This document shows, one piece after another, positions 21,184-33,355 of a stretch of 64,000 nt of DNA. Under the pieces are notes generated by a model that made no database searches, was not told where the DNA came from, and saw only the letters and a program-made list of their open reading frames with translations. The stretch is from Trichopria drosophilae (Eukaryota; Arthropoda; Insecta; Hymenoptera; Diapriidae), in contig CM059587.1 in assembly GCA_030407085.1 (NCBI GenBank), positions 42,692,501 to 42,756,500 of the forward strand. The letters run 5' to 3'. The translations under genes were made by a program, and so were the position numbers. How positions within the stretch are numbered: the stretch's first letter is position 1; each line of letters opens with the position of its first letter.

Positions 21184-24100
21184 TAAGAACTCTCAAAGTG
21201 TAAAAATGTTCACTCTTAATTAAAGAGTTGCTCGGTTTTTACTTGTCAGAATGAATGTAGAAATTTCCACTCCAAGCAACTTAGAGTGTATATATGTAGA
21301 GTAAAACTAAATTTGGTGACAATAGCATAAAATTACTGACTTCGATGATCTTTGTCGAAAGTCAAGATGAAGAACGATGACCGGTCAAAAATCATTGTCA
21401 TTTTCCATCAACAATACTCTGTCAAATATCTCATCTTCTTTCATGCATGAATTTTGCTTTCTTGATATATAAATTACAGTACATTATTATTAAAAATAAG
21501 TATTTCGATGTTCGAAATCGGTGAATTATGAAAAATGTAATTAAATAAATGAAATTAAATTTGCAGAAACAAATTTCGTAATCCTAAAAGTAATTTGATG
21601 AAAAAGAAACGGGAACAAAGTGCTAAATTAATATAGCTGATATTTTCATGTGTTTCTTCTGCAACTGAATATTCAGTATTCATAAAACTTGCCTGTGGCC
21701 AAGACTTCAATAATATTGGGAAATGTATTTGCGAAGCGTGGATCAGAATTTTCAATCACATAGGAGGCACTTCTATATGTCGCACAGAAATGCATAAAAA
21801 ATATACGAAGAAAATACTATAAATGAAAAATCCAATAAATCCTCTGACAAAATTGGCTCAACTTTTTATTTTTCGCTCACCACTGCCATCAATGCGAGTG
21901 CTCGTTGTGGAAACTCCCGCGTTTCCTCAAAATGTATCACGCGAATATACGAAGCGACTGGGTATGTGGGAGGACACAAACGAACGGGATTAATTACTGG
22001 TACAGCTTTTTCGGATCGCTGGAGATGATGAATGCAGAAATATGTCCTATCGGCGAGCAGAACGCAGCCTGCTTTGCTCATAATCCTGACAGTTTTGTAT
22101 ATGCCAATAGTTACATACGATCGACGTCGGCGTACGCGCCAATAGCTGCATGGTGGTAACTGGTACCGGAATAAAAAAAATTACAAACTTTTTTTAAACT
22201 CGTAAGTCTTGCTTCCAATACTGATTATGGACGAACAGGACACATGCAGAAATAAAATAAAAAATATCGCTGAAAAATGTTTTTAATTTATCAAACTTCA
22301 TGCTATAAAGTGAGTATAGGATAATTCTGCGTGATATGACCGGAGTATTGGAACCTTGTTATTCGTTAAAAGCATATCTCCATTATATTTTTATTATTTT
22401 GAATACATGGAAAATGTTTTATTTATTTACTGCATTTTAAAGCTTCTATGAATGGTAGTATCATTTTAAAACGAGGAAATTTAATGCGCCATATATTCGG
22501 CCCATTTCCAACCATACATTTATTATCTCCCTTAAAATTATATGCCTTTGCTTTTAATGATTATTACGATTTCATCGTCATGACGTTTGAGCACTCGAAT
22601 GTCCAGTGATTTTATGTGAATGATGATGCAGAGAGGCATACGGCAAAAGCATGAAATGTAAGCTCGTCAATATTTAATTTTCATAACATAGTCAGAACCA
22701 AAAAAAACTAGCTTTTATATAAATACGGTGATAAGAAATGGTTTGGTGTAGGCTTCCTGTTGATAATGTAATCTCTGATTATGTCTCAACATACGTTAAC
22801 AAATTACATATTTAGCTGGTGGCGCGGTGGGACAAGCCTCTGTTCAAAGCTGATGCTCAGTATCTTTTTGTTCTAATATGACGTTTTTATCGTAAAAATT
22901 TCAGTTAGTTTCATGGTGCTAATTAGATATTCAGTCATTAATCACATAATAGATTGTTCTCCAAAAATAGGTACTTCATATAAACGACGAGAAAAGCTTA
23001 TATTAAATACATAAGCTATAGGAATATATGTTACCTTAAAAATGACCAAGTTATTATGACAAAGTTAGTAATTACGAAGTAGCCGTTATTCATTAGTGAC
23101 ATTTGACTTCACTAACTATTCATTCCACCGGGAACGCGAAAGGGGAAAAGGTTCACCATCCCCATGTTTTAAATGATTAAAACATTATCGGTAATTATTA
23201 CAAGTTATCTTAGAAAAATCATTGCATTCTTTTACCAGACTAACAATTTTTGATGTGGAACAAAAATAAGTCTTAAAACTGTTTTCCCACAGCCAGAGCT
23301 TTTTTTCTCTAATTAACATCATTTATGAATTAAAATTGTTTTCTAAATTTGAAACTAACTTTCAGGTAATGTTGAGGTTTTCTGATGTGCTAGTTAATAA
23401 TATAAAATATAACAATTATACGATATATTAGTATCACATACTGTTATACTTGTCGATGTTAAATCATATTCGACAAGTGCATTTCTAACGTTATTTATTT
23501 TTTCTCCAAGTTAAACCTTATGAAGATGAATTTAAGATGCACCAATTTTATGCCTTTTTTCATGTTCATTTTATAAGGATGTTGATATACATATACTATC
23601 TTTTCTTTCCCCTTTTAATTTTAATGCTGAACAACACAGTACACGAATTCTTAAAATAATACTTATAGATAAAATCCGCGTATTATAAATGTTTTTTTTT
23701 TAATTTTTGCACGGTCAACACGTAAATAAAATTATGTGAAACTTGGGTTTTTGACCACAAATTAACCTCAAATATTAAGAAATTTGTAGAACTATTTTTT
23801 TTTTATTATAAGAAGAGGGTTTCTGAAAATAGCCCATAATGAGGTGGACACTATTAGAACCGTTGTATATTTTAAATATACCTCCACATTCATATATAAG
23901 GACCATCTTCCCAAGAAAAATTTTTAGCTTTTTTATTGTTGGAGAATATGTAAATGACCAAAAAGTTGTTTTCAAATATATTTAGCATGTCTTGCCACAG
24001 ACATCCAAATCAACAGATTTTAAATCAAGCGGCTACTAAATATTTCAATTTCAACGATTTATAAGCCATCCGATTTTATCAAGATCTGATTACCTCAATC

Positions 24101-24249
24101 CAAGCTTCAGCTTTAATCAACTGACTGTAATTTTTACTGTATATTGTACACATTTTGTTTAAAACGATATTTGCATCGTATTGACCGGTACTTGGTAATA
24201 GACACTCAATACGTAGTTCGTCACTTATATACCAGAGCTTCTAGTGGCT
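21184..24249. other. Intergenic stretch with a GC-richer patch at 21880-22160
   Basis: Overlapping 84- and 71-codon open frames on opposite strands cover the GC-richer patch, with no recognisable domain. At 23505-23560 there is a terminus-like block (GAAGATGAATTTAAGATG) shared with the foldback element at 51526-51890. Otherwise AT-rich. Confidence 0.35.
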
Positions 24250-24283
24250 CTGATGAAGCAAGAGGCAATGTTTGCGATAGGTC
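24250..24283 (+). ncRNA. Decayed hammerhead-like motif
   Basis: Core CTGATGA is perfect. After one unpaired base, helix II GCAA pairs with TTGC. The next segment is GATAGGTC where GAAACGTC would be expected, two substitutions away. Helix I pairing is not seen. It is at best a dead relic of a Penelope-type terminus. Confidence 0.25.
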
Positions 24284-26216
24284 GAGAGTAAAGGTCATTT
24301 TGCAAATTGCTTCGAAGCTGGTAGGAGTTTCGTATACATCTCCTTGACGTTCATGGAGCAATCGGTCAACACTGTCCTTTGTGAGATCATGCACCATCAC
24401 TCTTAGCTAGTTAAACAAATCATTATTTCTTTCCGGACTGCTAAGTAAGTTTAGTCTGATTAGCTATCAATTGTAGGATCTCTTTAACATTAACTACTAT
24501 TAGTATATCAACCACCTCCATTTATGTTTCGATTTAAATTATTTCGTAACAGAAATGTTATAATAATATAATACATACTCAATTTCTTCAGCATTTTTAT
24601 CAAGAGTGAAGCTACTGAAATGTTCACATTTGAAAACTGATAAAGGTATACAAGTACATGAAGAACAACCGGGGAAAAGGTTCACAAGTTTTCTCCATTG
24701 AGTGTGAAAAAATCTATTTTCAACAATAGTTTGTCATTTTGCAACATTAGTCGGTAGTTATTTCTTACAGCGTAATTATGCATAAGTCATTAAAAATAAA
24801 ATCTCTCTTTTATTACTATTACTACCTCCATTTTGAATACTGCATAATAAAATAAAACTCATGGGCAGTCGTGCCCCGCGGAGGTTATTATCAATTTTAA
24901 TTTGTAATTTTAAATTATTTCTATACTTCGGTTCATGGTAAAAAAAGTATTGAAATGAAAAAGGACACAATTATTTTCATCAATTTGACCGTAAATGATA
25001 AATCCTATTAGAGAGCTTAAAATCCCATATATTGAGGTATTCGTTTCCTATTTATTTATCCCAACATTTTAAATTGTTTAAGTGCGTACTTTAAAATAAA
25101 AACTCGACATCTGATAGAATGTCCCATTATAATTTCGTTTGATAATGTAATTTCCTAAATTGAACATTTACTGGAAATTCAAAAAATTTTGTTTTGCCCT
25201 TTGATCGCACGGCCTGCGCAATGCAATCCGCAGATGATCGGCGATTCAGTGCACCACTGCAATTCCCTCTTCCGCAAAAAAAAGGTTCATAGAATCACGA
25301 AAGCGATTTCACCGAGTAAATTTGCAATGCTCGCAGGTTGGTATATCGGGTGCGCATCCGACGAGAGTGAGAGAGACAAAAAACATACGTAATCGAGCCG
25401 TCACACGACTCGCGTGATCAGCAGAATCATCCGGGCGCGAACGCGTTTAAAAACCGAACGACGCGGTCGCACGCACAAGAAGGAAAGTGAAACTTGCGAC
25501 AAAATGCCGTCGACCAAAAAGACGTCCATACGTCGTCTTCTCCCTTCCTCTCAACTAGCACATACGCACTCCAAATTCATTACGTTGCAATGGCGCTTTC
25601 AACGTCTCGGGTCCATATCTGTCGAGAAGCAGTGTGGACACCATTGATGCACTTATGGCAAATAGCGATTTGTCGACATACCAGACACGACAAAAACAGT
25701 TGCCTCACAACTTTTATTACGTCGCGTGTTTTTCGGTACAAACCGTTAAGATGTCCAATCATCAGTAGGACTCAGAATGTGCAGACGGCAAATTATGAGG
25801 ATTGCTCTTAAAAGCTGTTAAGATCATACTTTATTTCGCAAACCCACTTATTTTATCACTTGGATATAGTTACCAGGAATTTTAAAGATATCCTCAACGA
25901 GGCATTCAGTAGTAATTTCTTGAGTTTAATTATTGGAAAAACTTGTAGTGATTTTGCGTCAACGATCGGAAGGTATTTAGTACAGTTTAAGCATGAAAGA
26001 AGCGGGGTAATTTGACATAAAGAATTCTTAAATAACAAAATGGAGAAATTATTGTGATAAAGTGAGATGGATACCGTATAAATTTACATTTAAATTACTT
26101 AAATGACCAGTTTAATTATGTTTATTATACTAGGACGAAAAAACGTTATTTTGAAAGATAATGTAATGGCAATTGTAAGAATGTAAATATGGAAAGGAAC
26201 TATGATATAATAGAGT
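24284..26216. other. Intergenic stretch with CpG-rich island 25200-25700
   Basis: Positions 25200-25700 are rich in CpG (for example GCGCGAACGCG) and hold several overlapping open frames on both strands. None resembles a known protein. A promoter, 5' exon or conserved non-coding block is possible. Confidence 0.3.
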
Positions 26217-26765
26217 CCCTAGAGAAAATAAGTAGTTGATCAAAAATTGATCAGATTTTGATCAAAGTCGGTCAGATCCTAATGTAATCTAAATGGGAAC
26301 CCCTTTTGAGATATTTAAGGACCAAAATTAGACGAGTTTACAACCAAAAAAAAATCTGACTTATAATTACGGAAGATTGAAAAGTGATCCAATTTTTGTC
26401 TATAAAGATAAAAAAGTGTCAACTTTTGATCATATTTAAATTCGGAAATAAGCTGGTTGTCGATGCGCCAACATTATGAAGCGACCTTGTTCTCATTTTG
26501 GATCATTTTATGGATCTGTATATTAAACGGCTGAGAATCGAATTTCGACTCGATTGAGATCCAAAAATTATTATTTTGTGATCAGTTTCTGATCAAGATT
26601 TCGATTACTCTATGTTCACAAAGGGCCCAAATCTAGTGGACTTCGGGTGTATTAGAAATATTTTCATGATCGCTATTAAACCAAAAATGAATGATAACGA
26701 GTTTCATAGCAAAAGATAAATCGAATCACTTATATCAAATTTTGATCAACTTATTTTCTCTCGGG
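26217..26765. mobile_element. MITE with CCCNAGAGAAAATAAG ends, about 550 bp
   Basis: The left end CCCTAGAGAAAATAAG and the right end, on the minus strand, CCCGAGAGAAAATAAG are inverted repeats; both continue into TTGATCAAAA(A)TTGAT. The interior repeats GATCAAA / TTTGATC and TTGATCAG many times in both directions. The ends resemble those of the element at 30545-30995. Confidence 0.7.
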
Positions 26766-27914
26766 TGGTTTAAAACAGAATTTTATTTTTAATTAGTCAA
26801 TGATGTGTAAATTGTAGTTCTTTTATAGATAATTTTGGGCGAATAATGAATGAAGACCCGAATTCCGACCGAATTTGCTGATGTTATACTTTTGAATTTG
26901 TAATAAATATTTGATTTGATTGCATGCACGATGCATGTCAAATCAATTTTATTTAAGTTAAATTAATTCGTCTTGGTAGTCCTACTTGTGAAGAAGGAAA
27001 TAAATCATTTAAATATACGATTATCATTACATAAATTGACATATATTCTATATCCTAGTTCTTACGGTTGATACAATATTGTTTCCTTTTATAATTCGCT
27101 GCATGACTATTTCTATAACTTAATGAGTCAATAATTGAAATTCTAACACACTCTACACGCACAAAGCAACCACTGGATTATTTTGAATCGCATTTTTACT
27201 CTAAATTTTTATTACGCATATAATGATCTTCAACAATTCAGAAAATCGAATTTTCACTCGAAGTTAGTTTTTCACGCACTTTAATGTCAGTCAAGTAAAT
27301 TATCCTAAAAGAGGACCTAATTGCAACCATTTGAGAACATGTCCATTGAGGAAAAGTGTTCAAAATAATTGGCAACTCGCGAAAGGAAACCGACGTCTTA
27401 TTGAATAAAACACTCAAACTTATCTGATTCGTAGAACTCGTGCCAGCTTCTTTATTATTTTTCCTTTTTTATGAAAATGTTCCCCGAAGACCTCCAAACA
27501 GTCCTGCAATTGAGTGGGCTTGCAGCGTGTGATAGTTTTCTCGTTCGGGAAATTCTGCGATCTCTCAGCCTGTCTGTCGCTTCAATCCTGGAAAATTTTG
27601 GATGCGCCGTCGTTCACGACTTGAAACAAACGCTTCTGCCACGCTGCCACTGCAGAATTTCGTCCTTTTGGAATTTCAGGTTCCAAACTTCAATTTCGGG
27701 TTCGAAATAAGCTGAACTTTTTGATGTCCACGAGGTACCTTCAACGACGGTCAGGAAGCGAGAGAGCGCTTCTTTTTCCTTCGACACGAGGTTCACCGTT
27801 TCACACGACTTTTGGCGAATCCCTACCACTTCGCGATTTTCAATTTCCGTCGCGAATCGTGATTTTCTTTCCCTCTTTAATCAACGCTCGTTGTTTCGGA
27901 GACGTTGTTCGCGC
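26766..27914. other. Intergenic stretch, GC-richer at 27470-27900
   Basis: Several overlapping open frames (up to 127 codons, running into the following minisatellite) occur where GC rises. None has a recognisable domain. Confidence 0.3.
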
Positions 27915-28115
27915 TTTGTTTATTGTTGCATGTTCTCTCGTTCTTATTAATTTGTTGCATGTTTTCTTGTTATTATTTATTTGTTGCACGTTCTCTTTTT
28001 ATTATTCATTGGTCGCATTTGTCATTATTTATCGTTGCCTGTTCTCTCGTTATTATTTATTGGTTGCCTGTTTCTTATCTATTGTTGCGATCTTTTTATT
28101 ATAATTTATTTATTA
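27915..28115. repeat. Minisatellite, about 30-36-bp units
   Basis: About six to seven degenerate units of the type TTATTATTTATTTGTTGC followed by a TGTTCTCTCG-like tail, read directly. The leucine/phenylalanine/cysteine-rich open frames over it are translations of the repeat. Confidence 0.7.
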
Positions 28116-30544
28116 TACGTTAATAATAATATCTCTCAACAGATGTGGGTGTTACAAATTTTGATGGATCGATTTAAAAAAAAGTTCGAAACCTCCAGTG
28201 GTGCATGTTTGTACGAATATTAAAAAAATGTCCAAACACCGGTTCACATTTTTGGAGCAAAAAGAATCAAATTTCACTCATCATGGCCAACTAAAGAAAA
28301 AGCCTTTTTTGATACACTCTAAAAAGATATTTTGGGATAAAAGTCAGGATTAATTCTTTAAGGTTTATATAAACATATATTATTATTATTATTATGTCGA
28401 ATTGTTTCGAGTGTATTGCAATTCTTTGAGAGTGAAAATTTAATTCGTTTAGAGAAGAAATAAATGGAAATTGTAAAATAACGAAAAATCTGTTATTAAT
28501 TTAAATCTGTCTATTAAAAGTCAAAGAATGGCTAAATAGTTTTTCTATAAACAAATTAAATCTAAAATGTCCTCTTCTTGGCCTTTTTTATGGTGAATTC
28601 AATGATTAGTAGGAAAGAGAAAGTTGATGATAATAGTGATGTTTAATTTAATAATAAATAATTGTCTTCTTTAGGTATTATGCAAAGGCCCTTCTAAACG
28701 GTGACGATATCAATAAAATTGTTTGCAATTCGAATATTATAATATCGATATATCTCTACTAGAAATCAATCCTTTTTGTAGCCAAGAATTGTTCAATTAA
28801 TGCATTCACCATGTTAAAGGTCCATAATAGGCAACATGGATAGTCTAACACAAAAATGGATAAGTTTCTACCAGGCAGAATATGATGATTTAGGCCTTTC
28901 AAATGCTCGATAAATTGAAAAATCGAACTAACAATAAGGTGTAAAAAAAAGTGACGATCAGAGTTTTCAGTACGTTTAGGGATGTCGTCGGGTTAGAGAG
29001 TGCACGTCGCAATAGGATCATCACACTTGAACGAAATGAAAGTGATTATTAGTTTGCAGTCGTTAACAAATAGTATTAACAATATCGTTTAGATATAATG
29101 GAAGTCGGAAAAATGTCAGTTAAGTGCTTTTCTAATGATTGACTATGCTCAAATTGACCTTCGAAATCAAGTCGCAACAACGTTTCGGACCAAACCAATG
29201 TTTCGTTTCATGCGAACTTATATTTTAGCAACTAAATGCTAATTAATGTACATTGTTTATGGTAAAAGTTCTTTCATCAATGCTTGAACAGTTAATTCAA
29301 AACATTGTATTAAAGATTTTTAGAGCATTTCTACTAATTCTGTAAGCTACTTCTAAAACTGAAACTCGTACAATATCAGCCAGTTACAAATTTCTCTAAT
29401 AATTAAATCAGATGCTGGTCCGCGTGCACAATACGATTCCATACTGCAACTTCCAAGTCCTCGAAATGCACCGTAAGCATTTACCTCGAATGTAAGTGAG
29501 GTATTAGAACATTAAGGACGGATGAAGTCTAATGGGGAACTATTTACGTCGGCTAACTAATTTCAACAGCGTAATATTGTAAAATGAATTTTCCAAACTG
29601 GTGACTTTTGCATGAACTTTGCGAATTTGCAATCCAAAGTAGCGTTTGGAGCTGTATAACGGTAACAAGCCAAAATTAAGTCCCGACCTGCTTCAGACCT
29701 GCTCGTACGAAAGTGACATCTCGAACGCTGCAAACTTTCAAATGCGGAGTCGCATTAAGGTCGCCGTTATTTTTACAATTCAAATGGCGCAGCTATAACA
29801 TAGTCGTGCACGGGCTTAGTTTAGGTGGCGCCCTCTAGATTCCTGCCCGTCTAGGTTGCGAGTTTACGTGGCGTTGGAGAAATCTGCAAACCTCGTGGAA
29901 AATCGTTAGGGCCGTAAGGTCTTGTTTACAGCCGCGGGGCGAGACGCGGGGACAAAGTGCAGTCGTAGGGGCAAACCGGTGCAAGGAATGCATCGGCGGG
30001 AAACTTGGGCAAAGGCGAAGGGTCGCTTTCAAAGTTCGAGGCCGACGGGAAGGCATTTAGCAACTGCTGAACTTCCGGTGCGACGCTGCGTGTACTACCG
30101 GTATGTGATTCCACGCTCTCCGACGTCGCGAAAATTTCGAATTGCAAAGATTCTTACGTGAAAGTTTGACTACATTACGCCGAAAGCTCTACGTTACACG
30201 TGGCCAATTTCGCCATCTCCCGTTTGGCGATCTGTTTAATTTAAGGAATTACCTACAATTTTACGTCCATAATCGTTTCATTTCTTCGGAAATTTGTTTG
30301 CACCAGAGAATTTATGCGCCAATCTGGTGCCAGTATATGCGTTACAGGCCCGTTACTGATACTCATGTAGAGTTTTTTATATCCTAAGAGAATGAATGAT
30401 GAAGTATTATTGCAAAAAAAATAATTCATGTTTTAATCGATCTAAGAACTATGCGATCTATATGGATCCTTAAATTTTATATGACAAAATGTCTATGAAT
30501 GTCATTTGCAACAAGAATAAAAAAATACTTTGAATAGATAACTG
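28116..30544. other. Intergenic stretch; (ATT)n near 28378; CpG-rich island 29780-30130
   Basis: A short ATT microsatellite is at 28378-28395. Positions 29780-30130 are GC- and CpG-rich, including GCCGCGGGGCGAGACGCGGG, and could be a promoter or an exon. Open frames on both strands there have no known domains. Confidence 0.3.
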
Positions 30545-30995
30545 CCCGAGCGGAAATTATTCAGGTAGTCTAAATGTGTACAGGACATGGATCAGGTTCT
30601 ATTTTGTATATTAGCCTACTTGTAGGAACGGTTCGGCACAGCATATTTATTACACATTGTATGTGATAGATATGTACACGATTTGTATATATGTATAAAT
30701 AATATTTTTTTATTTTGCAGCCTTTTACTTTTCAGATAGTAATAAATCATTAAAAAATAATTTATTCTTTCATAATACTATTGTAAATATTTTCACCACG
30801 AAATTTGGAAAACATGCGAAATATTGGGCATTCTAAGGTTCTGATCAGGTCCTGTACATTTGCCTGATCAGGGCCATAACAGAAAAAGCATTATGTGATA
30901 TGCCAGGGCCTGATAAGGAGACATGACAAAACCTGATTTTGTTCACAGGCTTCATGATCAGGACCTGATTACAGCCTGAATAATTTCCGCTCGGG
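30545..30995. mobile_element. MITE with perfect 21-bp terminal inverted repeats, about 450 bp
   Basis: The left end begins CCCGAGCGGAAATTATTCAG, and the right end is its exact reverse complement over 21 bases (30975-30995). The interior is rich in CCTGATCAGG-type palindromes. Perfect ends suggest a fairly recent insertion. No clear target duplication is seen, so the superfamily is undecided. Confidence 0.8.
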
Positions 30996-31055
30996 TGTAT
31001 ATTCATATTTTACGGAATAAAGAACACAATAGCATATATAATCAAAATATATAAA

Positions 31056-31238
31056 CAGTAAGACCTCATCATAATGGCCCCTCATCCCCATTATCTTATG
31101 ATCTTACGGAGTACAGATATGTATGTGCATGTGTGTGGTCTGTACATGTTCTTCGGAGTGGGAGGAGCACTATGTATAGTAACGAGATTGGAGGTGAAAA
31201 TTGAGAAGCGACAGGGCCATTATAGTGAGGTCTTACTG
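31056..31238. mobile_element. pogo/Tigger-type MITE, 183 bp
   Basis: The ends are CAGTAAGACCTCATCATAAT... and, on the minus strand, CAGTAAGACCTCACTATAAT..., both leading into GGCCC. CAGT(A) starts and TA flanking on the right match the pogo/Tigger pattern. The left flank is AA, probably mutated. Confidence 0.8.
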
Positions 31239-32875
31239 TAAAATTAAAATTCGCGAAGAGCATTCTCCAAAAATTATCAAAAAATTGTCCAAGAAATGAT
31301 ACCCACGCAACACTTCACAAAAAAAAATGTAGAAAAAATATATTCTGAATTAGGCAGACACGTTACTGACGCCATAATAAAATAAAATCGACAATAATTA
31401 AAATGTTAGAGTGCATTTATGTTCATCATAAGCCATTATTTGCAACGTTAATGTTATTGTACAAAGTATTTTATCCCGACAATCTGTTAAGACTTCATGT
31501 CCTTTGTGATTTCGATAACATCAACTAATTGTTACTGATAATGTGCATCGTAGATGCCAGTTTAACTGCAGTAGTTCATGTAATTAAGTAATTATTGAAA
31601 ACCCTACTAATGAATATACTATGTGAAATAATCGTAAACTACTTCTTAAATGGTAATGAAATTTTTTTTAAATATGGAAATAATAATAGCAATCTTAAGT
31701 TGTCAAGATAACATTTTAATTATTATAATAATTTTCCACCATATTGTACATAAAATTAACGAAAAATTACAAAATCCTGATTTTCAGATAAACCTGAAAT
31801 TTCAAGCGAAATATCCTTAAATATGAAAGAATACGGTGGGTAACCGCGATTGTTTCTGGAACTTAGGAAATACTTATTTCAAGGCACTGTAATTTCACTG
31901 CATGCACTATTACTAACAAGTTTTGCAAGAACAAAAGCTCGAAGTGAATACGTACTGGGTTTAAGAATGTTTTTCCTAGTAGAACCGAAGTTTAATAAAT
32001 GCATATAAAACTTTCCCTTAAAACATTGATGTTGTAGAAAATCCCGCTTTTAAGCTCAAAGTTTTCTTTCGTAGAATAATACATAATTTATATAACAATC
32101 GCTGTTACGTTAGACAGAAGAAGGGGGTAATGTATTTTTAAAACTCTTCCACGTTTCAGAGACGTCTTTTAACTTACATTTATTAAATTAAAATTAGATT
32201 TATTACATTCACAACAATTTATACATTTTGGATTAAAAGAAATTATTTGATAAATTGTTATTATAATATTTCTTAATATTACCGTCAAGATAAAAATATT
32301 ATTACTGTAACGAATATGCATACTGCTAGTAGTACGTTTTGTAATTCAACAATATTTTTGATAGAATAGTCCGATAACTAATCGTAAACTAAGCTCATTA
32401 TCACTTATCGGGTAGTACCGATATTGCAATAAAATTATAGAACTTAAATTCAATTTTAAAAAAGGAATGGGGTCAAGTCGATTGATTTTGTTACAACGAT
32501 AACGGTTAGAGTGCTATTACTTTTTACTGTTGGTGCTACAATTCTGAAAAAAGTGCAGGAAATAAAAACTCAATATCTTGCGCTAAGAAATGTTTAAACC
32601 GGAATGTTTATATTTAAGACACCAATCGTTCATTATTTCTTTATTATTGAATTTGATAGCAAATCTTTGAAAATGATTAAAACAAATAATCGATAACATG
32701 TTTTTAAGATATTTTTATTTTCTGATTTTTATGAATATTCTAAGTAAAATTTGGCACTGAGATTTATTTACATTTTTTCCACCTACCTTAAAAAAATAAA
32801 ATATTTTCTTTATTTTCGATTACAAAGTTTTACCATTATGTACGTAAGGTATCCACTTCGTTCGATGTCACTGTC
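31239..32875. other. AT-rich intergenic stretch
   Basis: No gene or repeat boundary is supported. Confidence 0.35.
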
Positions 32876-33065
32876 TTAAGGGGGTTTTAAATTGGTCCGC
32901 CGGTAAGGTAGGAAATTTCACTAAAAAACGTAAATTAAAGATGGCTAAATAACATTTATAAAATTCGGGCACTGCAAGGGCAATTCTAAGCACTACAAAC
33001 AGTTTTTTAGAAAACACATAAGAAACATCCTACCTTACCGACGGACCACTTTAGAACCCCCTCAA
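32876..33065. mobile_element. TTAA-type MITE, about 190 bp
   Basis: The left end is TTAA then GGGGGTTTTAAATTGGTCCG; the right end on the minus strand is TTGA then GGGGGTTCTAAAGTGGTCCG. Both continue into a (C/T)GGTAAGGTAGGA block. The left flank is TTAA and the right is TCAA (one change), as expected of piggyBac-like or Kolobok-like target duplications. Confidence 0.7.
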
Positions 33066-33072
33066 GGCCAAC

Positions 33073-33355
33073 GAAGTAAGCCGCATAGCGTCGCGTCGAG
33101 CTTCTTGTGCCTCCCTCCATACAGACAATTCACGATAGTTTTGCCCTTTGATTCTCCCGCCTACTTAACTTGTGCAATATGAACTGGTTGTAACGTATGA
33201 AATGGGAGAGAGAGGGTAAGGGGAAACAGATTAAGGGGAGTGGGGATAATAGTTTAGCAGAGAATGGGAGGCATAATGTGCTTGGGACGACATAGTGTGG
33301 ATAGGTTCATCCCTTCTAAATTTGCCCCAAAATAGGCGGCACAAGTTTTGGTAGT
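33073..33355 (+). repeat. Dispersed repeat, copy 1 (partner at 42729-43003)
   Basis: It shares with 42729-43003 an ordered set of blocks: CCGCATAGCG, TCGAGC, CTTGTGCCTCC, then a purine-rich GGGGA section, CTTGGG.., GGTTC.TCCCTTC and AAAATAGG(C/T)(G/A)GCACAAGTTT. Identity is roughly 70 percent by eye. The two ends contain short inverted AACTTGTGCC-like motifs. Confidence 0.65.

Noticed and set aside
27721..28223. Hydrophobic, membrane-protein-like open frames
   Set aside because: The Leu/Phe/Cys-rich part translates a TTATT-rich minisatellite in several frames alike, so it is not evidence of membrane proteins.
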